The notes below the pieces were generated by a model. That model did no database searches. It saw nothing but the letters and a program-made list of their open reading frames with translations, and was not told the origin of the DNA. A stretch of DNA of 64,000 bases from SYIM01 sp041182885. Its GTDB lineage: Bacteria; Pseudomonadota; Gammaproteobacteria; Burkholderiales; Burkholderiaceae_E. Positions 34,734 through 43,694 of the stretch are shown here, piece by piece. Position 1 is the stretch's first letter, and every line of letters starts with the position of its first letter. Both the position numbers and the translations under genes were made by a program. The stretch is taken from assembly GCA_049423065.1 (NCBI GenBank), contig JBMSQB010000006.1, forward strand, positions 1 through 64,000, given 5' to 3'.

Positions 34734-34757
34734 ATCCTAATAACATCGGAGACCTTC

Positions 34758-35729
34758 ATGAAACGACGCCTGCTCGGCGCGCTGGCGGGTGCAGCGCTTG
34801 CCGCCTCCACGCTGCTATCTGCGCCTGCGATCGCCGCCTATCCTGATCGCCCCATCACCATGATCGTTCCCTGGGGAGCGGGAGGAGGCACCGATGCGGT
34901 CGCACGCTTCGTTGCCGCCGAGCTCGAGAAGGCGCTGAAGCAACCCGTCAATGTGGTCAACCGCACGGGCGGAAGCGGCGTGGTGGGCCATCAGGCCATC
35001 GCGTCGGCGCCTGCCGACGGCTATACGGTTGGCCTCATTACGGTCGAGATCGGCATGATGCGGCACGCTGGCCTGACCAAGCTGAGCCATAACGAATTTA
35101 CCGCCATTGCCCTGGTCAATTTCGATCCCAACGCGGTGATGGTGCGGGCCGATTCGCCCATCAAGGACGCGAAGGCCCTGCTCGACGCTGCGCGTGCCAA
35201 CCCTGGCAAGCTGAAGGCGAGCGGAACCGGGCAGGGTGGCATCTGGCATCTGGGGCTCGCGGGCTGGCTGGTCGATGCAAAGCTTGCCGGCAATGCCGTG
35301 GCCTGGGTGCCCAGCCAGGGGGCGGCACCAGGTCTGCAGGATCTCGCGGCAGGCGGCGTGGATCTGGTGTCGGCGTCGCTTCCCGAAGGCCGCTCGCTGA
35401 TCGAAGCCGGGAAGGTCCGGGCCATTGTGCTGATGGCCGACAAGCCCGACGGCCTCTTCCCCCAGGTCCCACTCCTGAAATCGGTAGGGAGCAACTGGAC
35501 CAATGGCGCATGGCGCGGGGTTGCAGGGCCCAAGGGCATGCCCAAGGACGTCGTCGACCGCCTGGCCTCCGCCGTCAAGCAGATCTACGATTCCAAGGCC
35601 TACAAGGACTTCCTTGCCGCCCGTGGGTTTGGCGAAATGTGGGCCGGCCCTGCCGATTTTGCAGCCTTCATGGCACGAGACGACGCGGCCAAGGGTGAAG
35701 TCATGAAAGCGGTCGGCCTCGCGAAGTAG
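34758..35729 (+). CDS. Tripartite tricarboxylate transporter substrate-binding protein (TctC/Bug)
   Basis: 323 aa from ATG 34758 (GGAGA upstream). Signal peptide ends near APAIAAYPDRP. Bug motifs: ITMIVPWGAGGGTDAVARF and TGGSGVVGHQAIASAPADGY. Directly followed by TctB and TctA genes, making this the only complete TTT system in the window. These systems import citrate, other carboxylates or terephthalate; the ligand here is unknown. Confidence 0.93.
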   Translation: MKRRLLGALAGAALAASTLLSAPAIAAYPDRPITMIVPWGAGGGTDAVARFVAAELEKALKQPVNVVNRTGGSGVVGHQAIASAPADGYTVGLITVEIGMMRHAGLTKLSHNEFTAIALVNFDPNAVMVRADSPIKDAKALLDAARANPGKLKASGTGQGGIWHLGLAGWLVDAKLAGNAVAWVPSQGAAPGLQDLAAGGVDLVSASLPEGRSLIEAGKVRAIVLMADKPDGLFPQVPLLKSVGSNWTNGAWRGVAGPKGMPKDVVDRLASAVKQIYDSKAYKDFLAARGFGEMWAGPADFAAFMARDDAAKGEVMKAVGLAK

Positions 35730-35735
35730 GTTGGT

Positions 35736-36245
35736 ATGGCGCGACTTGGCGACGCGCCGATCGGTGCGGCGTTCCTGGCGCTTGCGGGCGCGGTGCTCTG
35801 GCATATCCGCGACTTCCCGCCTGCGCCAGGCCAGCCTTATGGCCCGGCGCTCTTTCCGGGGCTGATTGCTGCGGGTCTGGCCGTGGCGTCGGTGCTGCTG
35901 ATCGCATCGGCATTTCGATCCGGCAGGCGGGCGGCCGCGTTCAGCGGGAACGCTGGGGAGGGAGGCGACCCCGCCTCTGCAGGTCTCGCGGGCCCGGCCG
36001 CGCGCCGCTGGTTGCCCTTTGCCGCAACCGTGGCCACCCTGATCGGTTATGTGGCCTGGGTGGACAGGCTGGGTTTCATCATCACGGCCTTCCTGATGCT
36101 GTGCGTGCTGTTTGCGGCCTATCGGGTCCGGCTTGCCTGGATCGCGCCGGTTGCAGCGGTCTCGACCCTGGTGGTTCACACCGCGTTTTACAAGCTCCTC
36201 AAGGTGCCGCTGCCCTGGGGCTTGCTGTCCGGGTGGGTATGGTGA
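35736..36245 (+). CDS. Tripartite tricarboxylate transporter small membrane subunit (TctB)
   Basis: 169 aa, four hydrophobic segments, the usual TctB size. The start has APIGAAFLALAGAVLWHIRD; the end LKVPLPWGLLSGWVW matches the conserved LPxG C-terminal motif (VPLPWG). Six bases after tctC. Confidence 0.9.
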   Translation: MARLGDAPIGAAFLALAGAVLWHIRDFPPAPGQPYGPALFPGLIAAGLAVASVLLIASAFRSGRRAAAFSGNAGEGGDPASAGLAGPAARRWLPFAATVATLIGYVAWVDRLGFIITAFLMLCVLFAAYRVRLAWIAPVAAVSTLVVHTAFYKLLKVPLPWGLLSGWVW

Positions 36246-36299
36246 CCCGATCCCGATCACCGGAGCGCTGACATCGACGCCCTCTGGACCGCCTTTCAG

Positions 36300-37763
36300 A
36301 TGGTGTTCAACCTTCAGACCCTGGTCGTGATGGTGCTCGCCTCGCTGTTTGGCCTCTTTGTGGGAGCAGTGCCGGGATTGACCGCCACAATGGCCACCGC
36401 ACTCCTGGTGCCCATCACGTTCTTTCTGCCGCCGATTCCGGCGGTTGCGGCCATGGTGACAGCGACCGCCATGGCCATTTTCGCGGGCGACATTCCCGGG
36501 TGTCTGGTGCGAATTCCTGGTACGCCGGCATCGGCAGCGTATGTCGATGAAACCTATCGCATGACGACCAAGGGGTACGCCGAGACAGCGCTGGGTGTGT
36601 CGCTGGTGTTTTCGGTAATAGGCGGGCTGTTCGGCACCGCGGTACTCATTCTGGCGGCGCCAGCCCTTGCCGCCGCGGCGCTGCAATTCAGCTCGTTCGA
36701 GTATTTCTGGCTGGTGCTCCTGGGTCTCACCTGCGCCGTATTTGTGAGTGGCGATGCGCCGCTGAAGGGCATGATCACCCTGTTCCTCGGCCTGCTGCTC
36801 GGTTGTGTCGGGCTTGAGAATCCGGCTGCCCACCCCCGGTTCACGTTTGATTCGCCTGATCTGCTGAGCGGCGTGAGCCTGATTCCGGCAATGATCGGCC
36901 TCTTTGCCGTGAGCGAGGTGCTTCGCTTCAGCCTGGACGCGAATCCGCTCGCCGCGGTCAGTCGCCAGGTGGGTTCGGTGTTTCGTGGCATGGGCGCCAT
37001 GATTCGCCGGTATCCGGTGCAGACGCTTCGGGGCAGTTCACTCGGCACGGTGATTGGCGCCCTGCCTGGCGCGGGGGCCGATATTGCGGCCTGGATGTCG
37101 TATGCAATGAGCAGGCGTTTTTCGAAAGAGCCGGAAAAATTCGGGACCGGGCATCCCGAAGGGCTGGTGGAAGCGGGAGCAGCCAACAACAGCGCACTCG
37201 CGGGCGCCTGGATTCCAGCGCTGGTATTCGGCATACCCGGCGACTCGATCACGGCGATTGTGATTGGTGTGCTTTACATGAAGAACCTGAACCCCGGGCC
37301 GACGATCTTCATCAACAACCCGTCGAGTATCTACGCGGTGTTTCTGCTGTTCATCATTGCGAACCTGTTGATGCTGCCGCTCGGCTGGCTGTGCATCAAG
37401 GTGGCTTCGAGGCTGCTTCGCACGCCACGAAACCTGCTGATGCCGGTGATTCTGCTGTTCTGCGTGGTGGGCGCTTTCGCGATCAACAACTCGCCCTTTG
37501 ATCTCTGGATTCTGGTGGCGGCCGGGTTGATCGGCTGGTTTCTGGAAACCCACGGCTTCCCGATCGCACCAGCGATTCTGGGCATGCTGCTTGGCACCAT
37601 GCTGGAAGAGCACTTCATCCGCTCGATGATCAAGGCCGATGGCAACCTGCTTGCCTTCGTGGAGCGCCCGATCGCGGCGGGCCTTGCCGTGCTGGTGCTC
37701 CTGGTGTGGAGCGTGTCGGGCTGGCTGGGATGGCGGCGCGGCCGGGCCGCGCCGCGTGGTTAG
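36300..37763 (+). CDS. Tripartite tricarboxylate transporter large permease (TctA)
   Basis: At least 487 aa from ATG 36300, with about 11-12 membrane segments. Family motifs are GAVPGLTATMATALLVPITF near the N-terminus and SLGTVIGALPGAGADIAAWMSYA in the middle. TctA is the Na+- or H+-coupled channel subunit. Family-like residues continue upstream of this ATG (IDALWTAFQ), so the true start may be ATC 36273, which has GGAG seven bases before it. Its stop overlaps the end of the convergent DctM gene by 4 bases. Confidence 0.93.
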   Translation: MVFNLQTLVVMVLASLFGLFVGAVPGLTATMATALLVPITFFLPPIPAVAAMVTATAMAIFAGDIPGCLVRIPGTPASAAYVDETYRMTTKGYAETALGVSLVFSVIGGLFGTAVLILAAPALAAAALQFSSFEYFWLVLLGLTCAVFVSGDAPLKGMITLFLGLLLGCVGLENPAAHPRFTFDSPDLLSGVSLIPAMIGLFAVSEVLRFSLDANPLAAVSRQVGSVFRGMGAMIRRYPVQTLRGSSLGTVIGALPGAGADIAAWMSYAMSRRFSKEPEKFGTGHPEGLVEAGAANNSALAGAWIPALVFGIPGDSITAIVIGVLYMKNLNPGPTIFINNPSSIYAVFLLFIIANLLMLPLGWLCIKVASRLLRTPRNLLMPVILLFCVVGAFAINNSPFDLWILVAAGLIGWFLETHGFPIAPAILGMLLGTMLEEHFIRSMIKADGNLLAFVERPIAAGLAVLVLLVWSVSGWLGWRRGRAAPRG

Positions 37764-39046
37764 CGGTAAAACGCTTCGACCAGACCCATACCGGTGATCG
37801 GCACGTAGGTGACCAGCATCAGCACCACCAGCAAAACGCCGATGAACCAGACATTGACCCGTGTGACATCCCACACCGAGGCGCGGGCGATTGAGCTTGC
37901 CACCATCAGCACGCTGGCAACCGGCGGTGTCTGCTGACCGATACCCAGGTTGATCGTGACGATCAGCCCGAAATGGACGGGGTCTATGCCTGCGGCGCGC
38001 ACCAGTGGCATGACTATGGGCACCACCAGAATGATGGCGGCAGCAGAATGCAGAAACATGCCCAGGAACAGAAACAGTACATTGAGGAGCGCAAGCACCA
38101 GCCACTTGTTGCTCGTGAAGTCGGACACCGCGCGGGCGAGCGCCTGGGGCGACTGCATTTCGGTGAGATAGGCGCCCAGGAGCGCGCTGGTGGCAACCAG
38201 CAACATCACGACGGCGGTCTGGATGCCGCCCTCGACAATGGCGGCGCGCAATGTCTTGAGGTTGAGCTCGCGATAGATCAGCAGGCCCACGAACAGCGCA
38301 GCAACGACTGCGAGCGCTGCGCCTTCGGTGGCAGTGACGATACCGCCGAAGATGCCCCCCAGAATGATGATGGGAAGGAGAAACGCCCAGAACGCGCGGC
38401 GTCCGGTTTGTGCTACGCGAGCGAGCGAGAAGCGTTCGTCGCTGGGCAGGTTGTATCGGTGCGCGAGCCAGCTTGCCATCAGCATGAGCCCGAAGGCGCC
38501 AATGAGGCCGGGCACGATCCCGGCGACAAACAGCTGAACGACAGAGGCTTCGGCCATGACCGCGTAAAGGATCATGGGAATGGACGGCGGAATGATCACT
38601 GCGAGCGTTGCGGCCGACGACATCGCGGCTGCCGCATAGGGGGCCGGGTAGCCTTTTTCCTTCATGCCCGGGATGAGGATCGAGCCCAGCGCGGCCACGT
38701 CGGCGACCGCCGAGCCCGAGATCTCGGCGAAGAACAACGAGGCGCCGATCGACACATGCGCAAGGCCCCCCCGAACCCAGCCAAACAGCGCACCGGCAAA
38801 CGCGATCAGGCGCTGTGAAATACCTGAGGCGTTCATGATGGCGCCCGCCAGAATGAACAACGGAATGGCGAGGAGCGGGAAGTTGGTGGCGCCGTTGTAG
38901 ATGACCAGGGCGACATTGGGCAGGGAATCGGTTCCCTGGGTGACCAGCATGGCGGTGACCGAGACGATGCCCAGCGACACAGCGATCGGAACGTTGATCA
39001 GAACCAGGAGCAGGACCGCCGCAAACAAAAGGAACATGGTGCCCAT
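37760..39046 (-). CDS. TRAP transporter large permease (DctM)
   Basis: 428 aa, about 12 membrane segments. DctM/SiaM features: VPIAVSLGIVSVTAMLV at the N-terminus, GASLFFAEISGSAVADVAALGSI in the first half and GLIVTINLGIGQQTPPVAS in the second. It is the Na+-driven channel of a three-part importer with the Q and P subunits just upstream. GGGAG precedes the ATG. Last gene of the leftward operon that starts near 42529. Confidence 0.93.
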   Translation of the reverse strand: MGTMFLLFAAVLLLVLINVPIAVSLGIVSVTAMLVTQGTDSLPNVALVIYNGATNFPLLAIPLFILAGAIMNASGISQRLIAFAGALFGWVRGGLAHVSIGASLFFAEISGSAVADVAALGSILIPGMKEKGYPAPYAAAAMSSAATLAVIIPPSIPMILYAVMAEASVVQLFVAGIVPGLIGAFGLMLMASWLAHRYNLPSDERFSLARVAQTGRRAFWAFLLPIIILGGIFGGIVTATEGAALAVVAALFVGLLIYRELNLKTLRAAIVEGGIQTAVVMLLVATSALLGAYLTEMQSPQALARAVSDFTSNKWLVLALLNVLFLFLGMFLHSAAAIILVVPIVMPLVRAAGIDPVHFGLIVTINLGIGQQTPPVASVLMVASSIARASVWDVTRVNVWFIGVLLVVLMLVTYVPITGMGLVEAFYR

Positions 39047-39059
39047 GAAGTGCTCCCGG

Positions 39060-39596
39060 CTAGTGGAGCCCGTCGGCGAGCGACGAAGCTGTTCGATCGG
39101 CGGGTTGGGCGCGAATCAGGTCGATGAGGTTCAGGAACTCGGCCACCAGAATGAGCGCGGCCGATACTGGAATCACCGACTGCACCATGGCTGCCGAGAG
39201 CCACGGCACACTCACCAGCATTTCGTCCGCGAGCACCGGCAGAATGTCTGCACCCACCCATCCGACCAGCGCGAAAAACGCGATCACCATGATCTGGGAT
39301 ACCAGGGCGAGGGCTCGGCGTGGCCCGGCGGACAACTGGTCGACCAACTCCGGGCAGCCGATGTGCGCGCGTCGGGCCGAGGCGAGCGCCGACCCATAGA
39401 AGGTGAGCCAGGCGAGGAGCACCGATGCCATTTCGTCATACCAGACGAGCGGGCGCCCAATGGCACGCATGAACACCCCCAGCACGACTTCGCCAGCGAG
39501 GACCACCATCAGAAGGATGACCAGGCGCTCGAGGCCAAGCGCATAGCGTTCGCGGAATCGGACCAGGGGGTGCGAGGGTGCGGCGGTGGGGTGCAT
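39060..39596 (-). CDS. TRAP transporter small permease (DctQ)
   Basis: 178 aa with four hydrophobic segments. It shows the DctQ pattern LVILLMVVLAGEVVLGVFMR, then WYDEMASVLLAWLTFYGSAL and a charged RRAHIGCPELVDQL loop. Between dctP (2-base gap) and dctM. Confidence 0.9.
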   Translation of the reverse strand: MHPTAAPSHPLVRFRERYALGLERLVILLMVVLAGEVVLGVFMRAIGRPLVWYDEMASVLLAWLTFYGSALASARRAHIGCPELVDQLSAGPRRALALVSQIMVIAFFALVGWVGADILPVLADEMLVSVPWLSAAMVQSVIPVSAALILVAEFLNLIDLIRAQPADRTASSLADGLH

Positions 39597-39598
39597 GG

Positions 39599-40597
39599 TC
39601 AGGGGCGTCCCAAGGCAACGGCCTTGTCGATCAGCGCTTTGGCGCCTGCCACTTCCTTGCCGAACTCCTCATAGGTGCTCCGACTGGCGGCGATGAAGGC
39701 GTCCTTGTTGACCTCATTCACCTGAATGCCGCTCGCGCGGATTTTGTCCAGCAGCTCTTTCTCGGCGCGCGCGGCAGTTTCGTAGACGAAAGCCTGTGTT
39801 TCGCGGGCTGCGGTTTCGATCGCCGTGCGGATGGGCTCGGGCTGAGCGGAAAACCGCTTGAGGCCTGCAGTGAGAAAGGCGGGGCTGTAGACATGGCCCG
39901 ACAGCGACAGAAATTTCTGCACCTCGTGGAGCTTGGAGGAGTGAATCTGCGTGAACGGATTTTCCTGACCGTCCATCACGCCGGTCTGCAACGCAGTGAA
40001 CAACTCCGAAAATTTCATCGGGCTTGGACTTGCGCCATAGTTCTGGAACATCTTGATGCGCCATTTGCCCTCGGGCACCCGCAGCTTGATGCCCTTCAGG
40101 TCGTCCGGCACGGTGATGGGACGTCGGTTGTTGGTGAGGTGGCGATAGCCGTTTTCCCAGACGGAAAGCACCTTGAGGCCCTTCTTCTCGACGGCGGGTG
40201 CAATATCCGGCCAGAAAATTTCCTTCTCGATACGTGCCATGTGCGCACGATCTTTCACGATGTAGGGCATCTCGAACATGCCGATCAGATCCACCTCGGA
40301 CGACATGATCGTTGAGGGAAGCGAGAGATCGAGCGTGCCCAGACGCAGTTTTTGCAGCATCTCCTTGTCGCCGCCCAACTGGCTGCTGCCGTAGACCACA
40401 ACCTTGGCCTTGCCGGCGAGCAGCACGTTGGCGCGCCGCGCGAATTCATCGCCAATGACCTGATAGAGCGACCCCGGTTCGCCCACATGGCCGAACTTGA
40501 TCTCGGTTTGGGCGATGGCCGGTGCCACACCGATCATCGTGATTCCCGCGATGGCCACATTGAGCAGACGCGAGTGAAACGAACGACGAGGGGTCAT
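39599..40597 (-). CDS. TRAP transporter substrate-binding protein (DctP)
   Basis: 332 aa from ATG 40597, with AAAGGAGA upstream. Signal peptide ends near APAIAQTEIKFGHV. DctP features: YGSSQLGGDKEMLQKLRLGTLDLSL and the ligand-carboxylate Arg region DLKGIKLRVPE. It binds an organic acid, often a sugar acid or keto acid. Genes around it suggest sugar-acid breakdown. Confidence 0.93.
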   Translation of the reverse strand: MTPRRSFHSRLLNVAIAGITMIGVAPAIAQTEIKFGHVGEPGSLYQVIGDEFARRANVLLAGKAKVVVYGSSQLGGDKEMLQKLRLGTLDLSLPSTIMSSEVDLIGMFEMPYIVKDRAHMARIEKEIFWPDIAPAVEKKGLKVLSVWENGYRHLTNNRRPITVPDDLKGIKLRVPEGKWRIKMFQNYGASPSPMKFSELFTALQTGVMDGQENPFTQIHSSKLHEVQKFLSLSGHVYSPAFLTAGLKRFSAQPEPIRTAIETAARETQAFVYETAARAEKELLDKIRASGIQVNEVNKDAFIAASRSTYEEFGKEVAGAKALIDKAVALGRP

Positions 40598-40646
40598 GAC
40601 GAGTCTCCTTTGAAGGTTGTGCGGGCAGGGGTTCCGTGCACCGGGC

Positions 40647-41417
40647 TTACGCCACCCGGGCATCGCGGACCACCATCAGTTTTTCAAGCAACAGAACCAG
40701 ACCATACAGCAACATTCCAATGATCGTGATCAGAATGACCGCCATGAACATGGCAGGCGTGTCCAGAGTGACCTGTACCTGCAGCATGAGGTAACCGAGG
40801 CCTTTGTCGGAGCCCAGGAACTCGCCGACAATGGCGCCGGCGACCGCGAGAATCGATCCCACCTTCATGCCAGAAAAAATGTAGGGCAGAGCGCCCGGCA
40901 GCTGAATCTTCACAAACACCTGCCAGCGCGACCCCCGGAGCGACTTCACCAGATCAAGGAGCTCGGGTTCGATTTCGCGCAGCCCACGTGCGGTGGTGAG
41001 CAGGATGGGGAAAACCGCAATCGAAAAAGCCATCAGTGTGTTGGGAAAAACGCCGTATTTGAACCAGACGATGATGAGCGGCCCGAGCGCCACCTTCGGG
41101 ATCATGTTGAGGGTAACAAGGAGCGGCAGAAACAGCGCTTCCAGCGTACGTGACCAGGTGAACACCAGCGCGAGCAGCACGCCTGCGACCAGCGCGATCA
41201 GATAGCCGCCAAAGATCTCGGTGCCCGTCACGGCAATATTGGTCCACCAGCTGTAGTTGGGATTCATGAGTGCATCGAGCGTGGCCTGGGGTGAGGGCAT
41301 CACGAACTTTGGAACCTGCCCGATTTCGACGAACAGGTACCACGCCAACACCAGTCCGAGATGGGCGAGTATGGCGAAGGTCCAGCGGGTGGCGGGCGAG
41401 TCGAGTGCGTTCATCAT
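40647..41417 (-). CDS. ABC transporter permease, nitrate/sulfonate/taurine (SsuC/ThiX) type
   Basis: 256 aa with six membrane segments; EAA loop LLDLVKSLRGSRWQVFVKIQLP. The family takes up sulfonates, nitrate or pyrimidine precursors. Its start follows the DHDPS-like stop by 5 bases. The divergent gene at 42643 encodes a binding protein of the matching type, but no ATPase gene is next to either. It is unusual to find an ABC permease in an operon with a TRAP system. Confidence 0.9.
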   Translation of the reverse strand: MMNALDSPATRWTFAILAHLGLVLAWYLFVEIGQVPKFVMPSPQATLDALMNPNYSWWTNIAVTGTEIFGGYLIALVAGVLLALVFTWSRTLEALFLPLLVTLNMIPKVALGPLIIVWFKYGVFPNTLMAFSIAVFPILLTTARGLREIEPELLDLVKSLRGSRWQVFVKIQLPGALPYIFSGMKVGSILAVAGAIVGEFLGSDKGLGYLMLQVQVTLDTPAMFMAVILITIIGMLLYGLVLLLEKLMVVRDARVA

Positions 41418-41422
41418 CGTCC

Positions 41423-42529
41423 TCAGTCGGCAAGCCAGCGATCAAGCCGGCTTCGCACGAAATCATCATCAATCAGATCCGGATGTTCGCGGCACACCCG
41501 ATCGAGCGCCTCGGCCTGCCCCGGAGACAGCGTTTCGTTCGGGTCCAGGCACCAGATCCCCGCGAGAAGCCCCTGGCGCCTGAGCACTTCATGACACCCA
41601 GCGATGCAACCAGCGAACTGGTGGGCCACATCGAAAAGTGCGGCGTTGCAGTCGGTGACCCGCGCATCGAGCGCGAGCAGGTCGGCATCGATCTGCGGGG
41701 ATCGACGCGCCTGTTGAATTCGCCTGAAGAGCTTCACTGCCGCATGGGTCCAGACCGACCAGTGACCGAGCAGCCCGCCCCGGACAGGCAAGCTCACCTC
41801 TTCGATTCCGGCGCCGTCGATTGTTGGACGGCGGACCGCCAAAGGCGTGACCAGGTCGAGCACGATGTGGTCGTCATTGCCGGTGTAGAGCGCTACGCGA
41901 TCCTCTGCCCGGGCGAGCGCAATGCCGCGTGCGACATCGAGCGTCCGGTAGCGGTTGAAGGGGGCCACCTTGATGGCCACCACGTTGTCGATGGCGGCAA
42001 AGTGCTGCCAGAACGAGGCAGGCAGCTCGATGCCGCCGACGGCAGTCTGAAGATAGAAGCCCACCAGCGGGATTTCAGCCGCGACCGCCTCGCAGTGCGC
42101 GATCAGGGCATCTTGAGACGCGCCCCGCATGGCCGAGAGCGACAGCATGCCGCAGTGATAGCCGAGCGACAGCGCGGTTCGCGCCTCGGCGATGGCCTGA
42201 CGGGTGTCGCCTGCGAGCCCGGCGATCATGACGAGTGGCCTGGTGTCGGCCATCTCCTCGAGATGCCGCCTTGCGGTGAGCGCCGCGAGTTCGAGCACGG
42301 GCGCGTAGAGGCCCTGTTCGCGGATCGCGAACTGCGTGGCATGCACGCCGACCGCCAGCCCTCCGGCGCCGGCCTCGACGTAGTAGCGGGTGAGGGCACG
42401 CTGCCGCCTGCGGTCGAGCTTGCGCTCGGCGGTGAGCGCGAGCGGGTGGGCGGGAATGACCGTGCCCTCGGCAAGCAATTGGGCAATGGCGGCGGGAAGC
42501 TGGGATCGGTGCACGGCAGTGGGCTGCAA
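41423..42529 (-). CDS. DHDPS/NAL-family lyase (dihydrodipicolinate synthase-like), unknown substrate
   Basis: 368 aa from TTG 42529; GTG 42514 is an alternative. TIM-barrel aldolase. The Schiff-base lysine is in VVAIKVAPFNRYRT and the catalytic tyrosine region is VGFYLQTAVGG. The family start PAHPLALTAERKLDRRRQ matches. Such enzymes cleave or form 2-keto acids by retro-aldol or aldol chemistry. A C-terminal helical extension of about 70 aa with several Cys and His is longer than in DapA. It heads the operon with the ABC permease and TRAP genes, so it likely acts on an imported keto sugar acid. Confidence 0.82.
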   Translation of the reverse strand: MQPTAVHRSQLPAAIAQLLAEGTVIPAHPLALTAERKLDRRRQRALTRYYVEAGAGGLAVGVHATQFAIREQGLYAPVLELAALTARRHLEEMADTRPLVMIAGLAGDTRQAIAEARTALSLGYHCGMLSLSAMRGASQDALIAHCEAVAAEIPLVGFYLQTAVGGIELPASFWQHFAAIDNVVAIKVAPFNRYRTLDVARGIALARAEDRVALYTGNDDHIVLDLVTPLAVRRPTIDGAGIEEVSLPVRGGLLGHWSVWTHAAVKLFRRIQQARRSPQIDADLLALDARVTDCNAALFDVAHQFAGCIAGCHEVLRRQGLLAGIWCLDPNETLSPGQAEALDRVCREHPDLIDDDFVRSRLDRWLAD

Positions 42530-42531
42530 TC

Positions 42532-42601
42532 AGACGAGACGGCGGGGATCTTGATCGATGGCCGGACAGGCGTCAATGTTCTATGATGAGACGAGACGGC
42601 G
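42532..42601. promoter_or_regulatory. Divergent promoter region bounded by a 13-bp direct repeat
   Basis: AGACGAGACGGCG occurs at 42532-42544 and 42589-42601, identical, 57 bp apart. Between them is TATGAT (42582-42587), a possible -10 for the rightward gene. The repeats flank the divergent starts of the DHDPS-like and binding-protein genes and are candidate operator sites. Confidence 0.5.
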
Positions 42602-42642
42602 CGCACGGGCCTACACGTGTCATCACAACAGGGAGACTCATC

Positions 42643-43641
42643 ATGATTCAACGCCTTGCCGCCACCCGCGCGGCGCTGCTGGTTGCCGCGGCGCTCGCCG
42701 CCGGTTCCGCTTTTTCGCAGACCAAGATTGATTTCGTTCTGAACTGGGTGCCGGGTGGCGATCACGCCCCCTACTACTACGCGAAGAAGCTTGGCTGGTA
42801 TGCCAAAGAGGGCCTTGATGTGAATCTCGAGCCGGGTCGCGGGTCGGCGCTGTCCACACAAAAGGTGGGCGCGGGCGCGAATCCGGTCGGGCTGGCTGAC
42901 ATGGCAGGCGTACTGGTGGCTGCGGGCAAGGGCGCCCAGACCGTTGCGGTCTTCAACGTCTATGCCAATTCGCCGCAGGGCCTCTATTGGCTCAAGAGTT
43001 CGGGCATCAAGTCGGTGAAAGACCTGGCCGGCAAGCGTATCGGCAATCCGGCGGCAGACGGCGCGCGCATCATGTGGCCTGCGCTCGCCAAGGCGAACGG
43101 CATGGACCCGAAGTCGGTCACCTGGGTGAACATCGACGCCAACGCAAAGCTGTCGGCACTCAAGGCCAAGTCGATTGATGCCACCACCTCGTTCTATAAC
43201 CTGCACCATGTGTTTCAGGCCGAGCTCGGCGCTGACATGGGGTTTCTCGCCTGGCGTGACGCCGGGCTCAATCCCTACGGCAATTCCATCATTGTCAATC
43301 CGCAGTTTCTGCAGAAGAACCGTCCGGCTGTCGACAAGTTTGTGAAAGTGACGCAGCGTGCGTTTGCGGCGTGCGTGGCGGAGCCAAAGCCTTGCGTGCA
43401 GGCGCTGATCGATGCCAACGGCGCGCTCAAGTTCGATAACGAACTGGTGAACTGGTCACTGGTGGAAGTGCTGATGAGCGACAAGTTCTCGCGGGAGATG
43501 GCGCTGGGGGTGCATGAGGACAAGCGCATGCAGGACGACTACGCGCTGGTTCGCGACTACATCGGCATCGAAAAACCGTTTGACGTCAAAAGCGCCTACA
43601 CCAACGAGTTTCTCGATCGTTCGGTGCGGATGACCAAATAA
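42643..43641 (+). CDS. ABC transporter substrate-binding protein, NMT1/SsuA-like
   Basis: 332 aa from ATG 42643 with GGGAGA upstream. Signal peptide ends near AGSAFSQTKID. The fold is shown by FVLNWVPGGDHAPYYYAKKL, GRGSALSTQKVGAGANPVG and KDLAGKRIGNPAADGARIMW. It resembles ThiY/SsuA receptors for pyrimidine or sulfonate compounds. Probably works with the permease at 40647. Divergent from that operon. Confidence 0.92.
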   Translation: MIQRLAATRAALLVAAALAAGSAFSQTKIDFVLNWVPGGDHAPYYYAKKLGWYAKEGLDVNLEPGRGSALSTQKVGAGANPVGLADMAGVLVAAGKGAQTVAVFNVYANSPQGLYWLKSSGIKSVKDLAGKRIGNPAADGARIMWPALAKANGMDPKSVTWVNIDANAKLSALKAKSIDATTSFYNLHHVFQAELGADMGFLAWRDAGLNPYGNSIIVNPQFLQKNRPAVDKFVKVTQRAFAACVAEPKPCVQALIDANGALKFDNELVNWSLVEVLMSDKFSREMALGVHEDKRMQDDYALVRDYIGIEKPFDVKSAYTNEFLDRSVRMTK

Positions 43642-43652
43642 GGTCGGCGAGC

Positions 43653-43694
43653 GGGCTGACATGAGGCACGCGGCAGCGCGTGCCACGTCAGCCC
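43653..43694. terminator. Long inverted repeat at a convergent gene junction
   Basis: GGGCTGAC (43653-43660) pairs with GTCAGCCC (43687-43694) and GGCACGCG (43665-43672) pairs with CGCGTGCC (43677-43684) around a 4-nt loop. No T-run. It overlaps the last codons of the leftward gene, and may stop transcription from both sides. Confidence 0.55.

Noticed and set aside
34815..36833. A 672-codon open frame on the minus strand across tctC, tctB and tctA
   Set aside because: Its translation is Arg/His/Gln-rich with no family features, and it lies opposite three clear transporter genes. Such shadow frames are common in GC-rich DNA.
41270..42586. A 438-codon plus-strand frame opposite the DHDPS-like gene
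   Set aside because: Composition is that of a codon-bias shadow; the minus strand encodes a recognisable aldolase.
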